Source: Dimargaris cristalligena (taxonomy: Eukaryota > Kickxellomycota > Dimargaritomycetes > Dimargaritales > Dimargaritaceae). From it: 51,657 bases of DNA. Under the pieces are notes generated by a model. It had not been told where the DNA came from and searched no databases. It saw only the letters and a program-made list of their open reading frames with translations. Below, piece after piece: positions 45,843 to 51,657 of this stretch (its first letter is position 1; each line of letters starts with the position of its first letter). The DNA is taken from contig JANBQC010000146.1 in assembly GCA_027576995.1 (NCBI GenBank), positions 1-51,657 of the forward strand, read 5' to 3'. Position numbers and translations under genes: made by a program.

Positions 45843-46652
45843 ATGGTCCAGTTCAGTACCCGTCATTTATTTCTATTGGCCGTAATGGCCAATACTACCT
45901 ACGCCGGCCCGGTGTTCACTCCGTCGAGTTTAGCCCAAATGGATGATATCAGTCACCGTTCTTTCCCGGCTCTCCCGGGTCATACGCACCAACCCCTCTA
46001 TAAACCGGGCCCGGTCTCGACTCTCGACCCGCTCCAGGGGATGGTGTCCTTCGTTACTTACCATAAACAAGCCTATTCCTATGATAATATCGGCAACAAC
46101 GATGATGATGATACGGACAGTGAAGCGGAATTCGGAGATAATGAGAGTGAAGGTGACAGCGGGGTGGAAGACTCCAGTGACGATACTAGCACGAGCGATG
46201 GTAGCGATCAGGACGAGGCCGACGGTAACGACCACGGCCATGATCACGACCAGGGCGAGTCACCCCATCATCAAGGGCCGCCCAACTGTCCTCCCTTGTC
46301 CACCGACGACGTCACGCACTATTTCGAATCCAACCTTCCCGCCTCCATTGTCCCTTCGGCTGGTTCTAAACAGCTACCCACTGATCAATATTACCTTCGT
46401 AATCGCCGGTGGAATCTGGTTCGCAATGTGGATTCCGCTTTATTGAACCAGTTTGAATTATGGGTCGTTTACCGGGAGTCCGTGCCCGCCCTGGCCCGGT
46501 TCCACGCCGAACCTTTGGCCATTTACCAGTACTCCGTAACGTCTTTATTGGAGATGTTGCCGGAGGACCGGCAGATCATGTTGCTGCAAATTAACCCGCA
46601 TCTGGCCACGAACCGGTGCATTCGGGGTATTTTGATGTCCGAGTTTGCTTAA
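45843..46652 (+). CDS. secreted acidic, His/Asp-rich protein of unknown family
   Basis: I do not recognise this protein. 269 aa, single exon, ATG at 45843 in context CAACATGG. Residues 1-21 form a signal peptide ending near TYA|GP, so it enters the secretory pathway. Residues ~80-145 are extremely acidic (runs of Asp/Glu/Ser) and end in a His/Asp cluster (NDHGHDHDQGESPHH). Residues ~155-269 look folded: THYFESNLPASIV, YLRNRRWNLVRNV, LLNQFELWVVYRESV, SLLEMLPEDRQIML and CIRGILMSEF are amphipathic helix-like. Only two cysteines follow the signal peptide. The acidic/His region could bind calcium or transition metals, or be a flexible spacer. Codon bias is weak, unlike the DUF7707 gene 3 kb upstream. 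It could be a lineage-specific wall or effector-like protein; this is inference. Confidence 0.7.
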   Translation: MVQFSTRHLFLLAVMANTTYAGPVFTPSSLAQMDDISHRSFPALPGHTHQPLYKPGPVSTLDPLQGMVSFVTYHKQAYSYDNIGNNDDDDTDSEAEFGDNESEGDSGVEDSSDDTSTSDGSDQDEADGNDHGHDHDQGESPHHQGPPNCPPLSTDDVTHYFESNLPASIVPSAGSKQLPTDQYYLRNRRWNLVRNVDSALLNQFELWVVYRESVPALARFHAEPLAIYQYSVTSLLEMLPEDRQIMLLQINPHLATNRCIRGILMSEFA

Positions 46653-47239
46653 CCACCCATCATCTATTTTAATCATTTGCTTTTCCCGCAATATTCGGGT
46701 TTGAGTCTGGAGGGCAAACTTCGGCTTATCGGATGGCTAGCCGAACCGTCGACCCAGTCCCATAAAACCCCGGGCTCGGCCGACTATAGTTAATCAGCCA
46801 TACGTATTTATAGATGGGTGTATATAAACTTTAATCATTTATTAAACGAGGCGAGAAGTCAATCAAAGCAAATAATAATAATAATATAGTGGATATGTGG
46901 AAAAAAACAACAACACAATTACAGTTGGATCGGATAAGTCAGTATGGCGATGATGGTAAAAAAAATCGAATATTGTAATCCGCGTAGGGCAGACAGTATG
47001 TTTAGTAGTTCCCCATCGAGGAAGGGAACCTGTGCGAGTAACGAGGAGAAGGTGTATGGGCGAATGGGCTCGCTGGATACAGCAACCTAAAACTACCGCA
47101 ATACCATTGGGACGACATGTGAAGGTCAGATTGCTTACCCCGCGCTTCCTTTTCTAGGCCTTACTTGCTCTAATCAAGTTTGGTAATTAGCTCGGTCGAG
47201 CGTTGGGGGGAGAGAACGGGAGAAAGTGCAGTGGTACAA
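46653..47239. other. convergent intergenic region
   Basis: AT-rich 3' regions of the acidic secreted protein gene and Dsk2, with (AAT)n at 46869-46885. No gene is seen. Confidence 0.5.
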
Positions 47240-48430
47240 TTATGGGTGCTGCGCGAACAGATATTCCAAAGCGGCATTGACATCCCCACCTGATGCGAGC
47301 AGGGCCCGGATATTCTGGGAAGCGTCGTAGAATCCCATTTCGTTGAGCTGCTGCAGCTGCACCTGAAACCGCACTTCGGGGGGTTCCTGGGTCGCGGCGG
47401 GGTTGGGGGATGTGCCCATGGCTGCACCACTCCCGGGGTTGAATCCCGCGGCCAGGGCGGGGTTCAGAAGGGCCAGGAAGGGGTTATTAGCGAGGGCCGC
47501 CGAAGGGTCGTTGCCCCGGTGGTTGGGTGACGCGGGGTTAGGGGAGGTTCCGCTGAAGTTCGAATTCGGACTGCTGTTGTTATTATCGTGCCCGGACGTG
47601 TTCGAAGTCGGGGGGGAAGTGGAGGCCGCAGTCGACGCCCAGGGGTTATATAAGTTACCGCCTGCCCCGGCCCCACCGAAGGGGTTAGGGTTGGCCCCCC
47701 CACCCATGCCTTGGAGACCCTGCAGGGCCATCATACCCCGCATAAAGCCCGGGTCCATGATGGATCGCATGAACTCGGGGTCCGACATCATCTGGCGCAT
47801 CGCGGGGGTCATCATACCGGCCATTTGGGGTGAATTGAGCATACTCTCCATAATCTGGGGATTGCTGAATACCTGTTCCATCATTTGGCGGTAGTGGGGG
47901 TCGGACATGATAGCATTCATCTGTTCCATGCTGGGCGCGCCTCCGCCGGCCCCCATAAACGGGGGTAAACCACCAGCTCCGGCACCCGCACCGGCGCCAA
48001 ACCCTCCGACGAATGGGGGGAGACCGCCACCGCCGGCCCCACCCATAGACGGGGGAGGGTTCATGGCCATACTACGCATATAAGCTTCCAGAGGATTTTC
48101 CTGGGCGGCCGAAGCACCACCACCGAGGGGTGCTGCGGTCGAAGCGGCGCTATCGCCACGACCCGCCGAAACCGATGCGGAAGGGGGCGCCGCCCTACTA
48201 CTGCCTTTCACCAGGTGGATGGTGTGACTATCGGCGATTTTATAGCTGGACATGAGTTCATGGTCCTTCAGAACGCGGCCCGAGTAAATGAGACGTTGGC
48301 GGTCGGGCGGGGTATCTGACGACTCGGCCACTTTGGCTTTGAGTTGCTCAACGGTGGTGGTTTCCGGGTCAAAAGTGACGGGAAAAGCGGACTCGTTGGA
48401 ACTCTTGATGGAAATAGTAATCTCAGGCAT
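47240..48430 (-). CDS. DSK2: ubiquilin Dsk2, proteasome shuttle
   Basis: Ubiquilin carries ubiquitylated clients to the proteasome: the UBL binds the proteasome and the UBA binds ubiquitin. Single exon, 396 aa, ATG at 48430, close to yeast Dsk2 (373 aa). UBL domain 1-75 (PEITISIKSS, DRQRLIYSGRVLKDHELMSS, DSHTIHLVKG). Gly/Ala-rich linker (~115-165) made of GGAGAG-like repeats. STI1-type region ~170-240 rich in Met/Pro/Gln (MSDPHYRQMMEQVFSNPQIM and the related MSDPEFMRSIMDPGFMRGM). Asn/Ser/Pro-rich linker, then NNPFLALLNPALAAG. C-terminal UBA ~352-396 (LQQLNEMGFYDASQNIRALL, GGDVNAALEYLF). All domains are intact. The promoter is shared with the divergent Ada1 gene. Confidence 0.96.
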   Translation of the reverse strand: MPEITISIKSSNESAFPVTFDPETTTVEQLKAKVAESSDTPPDRQRLIYSGRVLKDHELMSSYKIADSHTIHLVKGSSRAAPPSASVSAGRGDSAASTAAPLGGGASAAQENPLEAYMRSMAMNPPPSMGGAGGGGLPPFVGGFGAGAGAGAGGLPPFMGAGGGAPSMEQMNAIMSDPHYRQMMEQVFSNPQIMESMLNSPQMAGMMTPAMRQMMSDPEFMRSIMDPGFMRGMMALQGLQGMGGGANPNPFGGAGAGGNLYNPWASTAASTSPPTSNTSGHDNNNSSPNSNFSGTSPNPASPNHRGNDPSAALANNPFLALLNPALAAGFNPGSGAAMGTSPNPAATQEPPEVRFQVQLQQLNEMGFYDASQNIRALLASGGDVNAALEYLFAQHP

Positions 48431-49388
48431 GGTGTGTGAGTATATATATAAATGGAAGTATTATGTGAGAGAGTTGGAGGAGGGAAGGGGGGCCAAGAAG
48501 GGTGTGTGATGGCTGCTATGAACAGAGTGCCTCACAATAAGGAATGGGAGAAGTGTCAATAGGAGAGTACAGCCAAAAGACGGGGATGATGGAAAGGAAG
48601 TAGTATAAGCAAGGGCCTAAACAGGTCAAGGATATATAAATGTGTTAAAGCGAGACTCTGTTGGTCAATTAGGCGTAATATAAAGCAGGTGAGAACGTAT
48701 GGCGGGGAAGGAGGGGGGGCGGTAAAAGGCAAGCGGAACGCGCTGAGCCAAGCACAAGTGACGTACAGTATAGAACGTTCGAGTTGCTCCCTCCCAGCTT
48801 GAGGGCCGCCCATACTGAAGGAACGCCGTAGTGGTTTTCACTAGGCAGTTTCAAACTTACCCGAATATATAATACTTCCTTTCCTTTATATTCGGGTTGA
48901 CATTGCGCTTTGTTAAGCACGCCGCTTTAAGAACCTTTATATTCTAGAGAATCTCCGTCTAATTCAAGGAGTATAGGAAATCTCTCTTCTTTTGGCTATA
49001 GTGGGGCTAGAGGGAAGAAACACACCCTCACTACTACTCACCCACACGAACTCACAAACAACAAGGCTTCGTCAATTCCAATACCTGTTAGGAAAGCTAT
49101 AGCCATAGTAGGCAAACGGAGGGTCATACTACTATTTGTCCAATCCTTTGTTTCCCTGTTCCGAGCCTATTAATGTTCTGTTCTTTGGGAGGTGATTTCC
49201 CCCCCTATTCTCCTGTTTACCCTTTCTTTTCCTTACTTTTATTGAATTTTCCCCAACTCTATTATCTATTCTCTTATTCGTCTCCCCTCCTTTTTATATT
49301 ACATTATATAGGTTTATTTTTATTATTCTACTTTGCTTTTTCCACTGCCCTGTACATTACCGCCCTCCCCCTCCCTCCGTCGGCCTCC
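48431..49388. other. divergent promoter region Dsk2 / Ada1
   Basis: The Ada1-proximal 220 bp is strongly C/T-rich and makes a hydrophobic in-frame extension (from 49173) that I treat as leader, not protein. No other gene is seen. Confidence 0.5.
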
Positions 49389-51350
49389 ATGCCGCTCAAC
49401 ACCACCACCACGGCTGCCCCGGAAGCCTCCCGTCGCAAAGACCTCGTCACCATCAAGCAACAGTTAGCCGACGCGCTAGGCGACAATGGTCCCCTCTACT
49501 GGAAGGCCCTGACCGAATTCGTCACGGGCAAACTCAACCGGCAGGAATTCGATTTCTACGCCCATCTCTACATTCCGGCCGCCCACGTCTATCTCCACAA
49601 TGCCTTCATCCTAGCCACTATTCATAACGCTCACCGGGACGACGTACCCCCACCTTTGGACGCGACCCACCGTCCCGTGGAATGGTCCCGTAAGCGCCGC
49701 CACGATGACCCGTTGCTAGGAGGGATTAACGGTTGGCCGGGCGGCGGTGGAGGGGGGGAAGGGCGGAGGTACCTTCACCCCCATGCCGCGGTGGCGGGAG
49801 CCGAAGGGGGTGGTGGTCCTTTGTCGGCTACCCTGGCCCTTTTGTCAGGTAACACTACTGACCCGAACCAACCCCTAGGAACGACAGCGGCAGAAGCAGC
49901 AGCAGGGGACGACCAGGTCATTAATATCGCCCAGCAACAGGCAAATCGTCGACAGAAACTAAAGAACCTCCTCAAGTCCATGAGTAAAACGGACCGGCGC
50001 ATGCTTCGCCAGCTGTATCATAAATCCGATGGGGTCGGGGGGGACTCTACGCTCATGAGGGCCGGTTCCTTATTACCCCCGCCTCCCCCTTTACTGCTTC
50101 CCCCCGAAACTTGCCAAGCCGGTCGGCGGCCTATTCTACCCATCCCGATGGACCAGTTACTGCCCACCACCGTGGCCGACTATGCCCGTGGCGTCCAGGC
50201 CCCGCTTTGTTCGGACCATATGGGTATCCCCCCCGTTGATGCCCTGCGGGACCGATTGACTGCCATTAGTTTGGAACACGGGTTGGTTGACGGAGTGACG
50301 AACGAATGTATCGAAATTATTTTATTGGGGCTCGACGCTCATCTGCGTAATGTGGTATCCAATTGTATTACCAAAATCCGATCGAATCGTACATTTGGGA
50401 TTCGTACGGAAACTGCCCCATCCTCTGCGGCTTCTTTGTCGCCTGACCTTACTTCAGTGGCTGGAAGCGGGGTTGGCGCTCCGAAACCCAGTGCTGCTGC
50501 TACTACCCCAATCATTGCATCCACATCCCCGGGCTTGGCCCTTGGTTTAGAACCGCAGCATGTTCACCGTCCGCCAATAATGACCAATGGTACCGGGGTC
50601 ACGGCCCTGAATGGTTTAACCGCCGGGCTTTTAGCACCGACTACCACAGTCGCCACCTCGTCACCCTCCGTGCCCGTCCCAGCCTCTAATGCATCGCCCC
50701 TCACCGCCGCTCATTTGGACCCTGTGGCTACTCCTACCACCACCACCACCACTTCTAATGCCACCACCTCCACCATTACCACCACCACCACTTCCCCAGT
50801 CCCACGGACCGCGGTACCGGGAATGCTTCACCCCACCCAAACTACCCTACGCCTCTCCGACATTTTATTCTCCCTCGACATTTCCCCCCACGTGTTAACC
50901 GAAATTCCCCTCAGTGTCGAACGACTCGCTGCTCTACCCGTTTACGAAAGTGAAAGTGACAGCGAATCAGTGGCTCCCATCGGTAATAGTCGGTCGCGGC
51001 ATTCCAGCAGTTCCGGCGGTCATCGGCACCCGAAAACCCTAACTACTACTACTGCCGCTGCAAGTGATTATCGCTCTCCTCGTAAACACCGGTCATCCGG
51101 GTCGTCGATGTCGCTGAATGGGGGCGGGGACTTCCCGAGTTCTCACCAGGCCCTGCACCAGCGGACTCACCCCCGGCCGCCAAATCGGTTACTCGATCAT
51201 GACACATCTTCACCACCACCACCTCCTTCTTCCTCGCTTGGTCCTACTCCCCTGGCCCCAAAAATCATTTCCCACAAAGCGCCCAAACTAGCTATGCGGT
51301 CATCACCAGCCATGACCAAAACTCATTTAGTACATAATTCAGTCGGTTGA
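49389..51350 (+). CDS. HFI1: SAGA coactivator subunit Ada1 (Hfi1/TADA1)
   Basis: Structural subunit of the SAGA histone acetyltransferase complex; it has a histone-fold-like part that pairs with Spt7. Single exon, 653 aa from the ATG at 49389. The SAGA-Tad1 N-terminal block is seen at ~15-80: DLVTIKQQLADALGDNGPLY, WKALTEFVTGKLNRQEFDFY, VYLHNAFILATIHNAH, which matches TADA1 '..aLG.n...YW..l..f...Kis..EFd....'. The middle block (~280-330) has LRDRLTAISLEHGLVDGVTN and LGLDAHLRNVVSNCITKIRS, the 'EHGL..vt.e...v...a...hL..il' pattern. Near ~485-510, LRLSDILFSLDISPHVLTEI matches the C-terminal conserved part. Thr/Pro/Ser-, Ala- and Gly-rich low-complexity inserts fill the rest. An in-frame start at 49173 would add 72 very hydrophobic residues encoded by a pyrimidine tract; rejected. 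Confidence 0.88.
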   Translation: MPLNTTTTAAPEASRRKDLVTIKQQLADALGDNGPLYWKALTEFVTGKLNRQEFDFYAHLYIPAAHVYLHNAFILATIHNAHRDDVPPPLDATHRPVEWSRKRRHDDPLLGGINGWPGGGGGGEGRRYLHPHAAVAGAEGGGGPLSATLALLSGNTTDPNQPLGTTAAEAAAGDDQVINIAQQQANRRQKLKNLLKSMSKTDRRMLRQLYHKSDGVGGDSTLMRAGSLLPPPPPLLLPPETCQAGRRPILPIPMDQLLPTTVADYARGVQAPLCSDHMGIPPVDALRDRLTAISLEHGLVDGVTNECIEIILLGLDAHLRNVVSNCITKIRSNRTFGIRTETAPSSAASLSPDLTSVAGSGVGAPKPSAAATTPIIASTSPGLALGLEPQHVHRPPIMTNGTGVTALNGLTAGLLAPTTTVATSSPSVPVPASNASPLTAAHLDPVATPTTTTTTSNATTSTITTTTTSPVPRTAVPGMLHPTQTTLRLSDILFSLDISPHVLTEIPLSVERLAALPVYESESDSESVAPIGNSRSRHSSSSGGHRHPKTLTTTTAAASDYRSPRKHRSSGSSMSLNGGGDFPSSHQALHQRTHPRPPNRLLDHDTSSPPPPPSSSLGPTPLAPKIISHKAPKLAMRSSPAMTKTHLVHNSVG

Positions 51351-51571
51351 TGATATATAAGTATATATATATACTTTCACTCTAATATCCAACTCTATAA
51401 GTGGCCAAGGCATTCTCATCCTCCTCCTCTCCTTTCGTTAAGAATAAACATCCCAAACATATTTAGAACTGAATTGATTTAATTGTCCACTGGCAAAATA
51501 TAATGCGTTGGATAAGAGTAATGTAGGGGAATAAATATCCATCGGACATAGAACCCGAGCGGGAGTAAAAC

Positions 51572-51577
51572 AAAAAA
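51572..51577 (-). terminator. RNA polymerase III T-run terminator of tRNA-Glu
   Basis: Six T residues on the minus strand, starting 5 nt after the tRNA 3' end. Confidence 0.85.
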
Positions 51578-51581
51578 TTAA

Positions 51582-51653
51582 CTCCGATACGGGGAATCGA
51601 ACCCCGGCCGTCGCGGTGAAAGCGCGAAATCCTAACCATTGGACCATATCGGA
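51582..51653 (-). tRNA. tRNA-Glu(TTC): tRNA-Glu (anticodon TTC)
   Basis: 72 nt, intronless. The acceptor stem TCCGATA pairs perfectly with TATCGGA, followed by discriminator G. The A-box/D-arm reads TGGTCCAATGGTTAGG. The anticodon stem TCGCG/CGCGA closes loop CTTTCAC, so the anticodon is TTC. The T-arm/B-box is GGTTCGATTCC within GGGGTTCGATTCCCC. CCA is not encoded, as expected in a eukaryote. The T6 terminator follows directly. Confidence 0.97.
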
Positions 51654-51657
51654 TAGT

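Noticed and set aside
49173..49388. 72-residue hydrophobic N-terminal extension of Ada1
   Set aside because: It is a translated C/T-rich leader; Ada1 is nuclear and the conserved block starts just after the ATG at 49389.

Overview
The window is nuclear DNA from a fungus. Most genes lack introns or carry one to three short GT-AG introns (donors such as GTAAGT, GTAGGT, GTACGT). Coding DNA is GC-richer than the AT-rich, microsatellite-studded spacers. The set includes fungal or opisthokont families (SAGA subunit Ada1, GID4 receptor, Dsk2 ubiquilin, DUF7719, DUF7707, POS5-like NAD(H) kinase). Long disordered Ser/Thr/Pro/His inserts inside conserved domains and about one gene per 3-4 kb suggest an early-diverging zygomycete-grade lineage (Kickxellomycotina/Dimargaritomycotina-like). 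That placement is inference; no rRNA or other taxonomic marker is present.

Layout, left to right. 0.17-0.56 kb: AT-rich tandem repeat with a ~73 bp period. 1.75-4.8 kb (-): CPSF73/Ysh1 endonuclease, three exons. 6.5-7.3 kb (+): small Ctr-type copper transporter. 7.8-8.8 kb (-): metaxin-like protein. 9.4-10.7 kb (+): TANGO2. 11.1-12.3 kb (-): Tad2/ADAT2 in four exons, rebuilt here from splice sites and homology. 13.4-15.1 kb (-): MINPP1-like histidine phosphatase with a substituted proton-donor motif. 15.1-20.3 kb: gene-poor. 20.3-21.0 kb (-): DUF7719 membrane protein. 21.6/22.4-24.0 kb (+): POS5-type NAD(H) kinase, possibly with an upstream leader exon. 24.8-27.4 kb (-): GID4 with a very long disordered N-terminus. 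28.4-29.4 kb (+): HPRT. 29.4-34.3 kb: gene-poor. 34.3-37.5 kb (+): large TLDc protein. 37.5-42.0 kb: gene-poor. 42.0-42.6 kb (+): Cys-rich, probably GPI-anchored DUF7707 surface protein. 45.8-46.7 kb (+): secreted acidic/His-rich protein of unknown family. 47.2-48.4 kb (-): Dsk2 ubiquilin. 49.4-51.4 kb (+): Ada1/Hfi1. 51.6 kb (-): tRNA-Glu(TTC).

The genes are individually transcribed housekeeping loci in alternating divergent and convergent pairs; there is no operon or biosynthetic cluster. Shared themes are RNA processing (CPSF73, Tad2, tRNA-Glu), ubiquitin/proteasome (GID4, Dsk2), mitochondria and redox (metaxin, NAD kinase, TLDc), nucleotide salvage (HPRT) and the cell surface (Ctr, DUF7707, the acidic secreted protein, the phosphatase). 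I saw no transposase, reverse transcriptase, CRISPR array or viral gene. The most interesting items are the HAR-for-HAE change in the phosphatase, the orphan acidic secreted protein, the 73 bp repeat, the interrupted TLDc domain, the possible leader exons of the NAD kinase, and a 52-nt foldable element near 31.9 kb.
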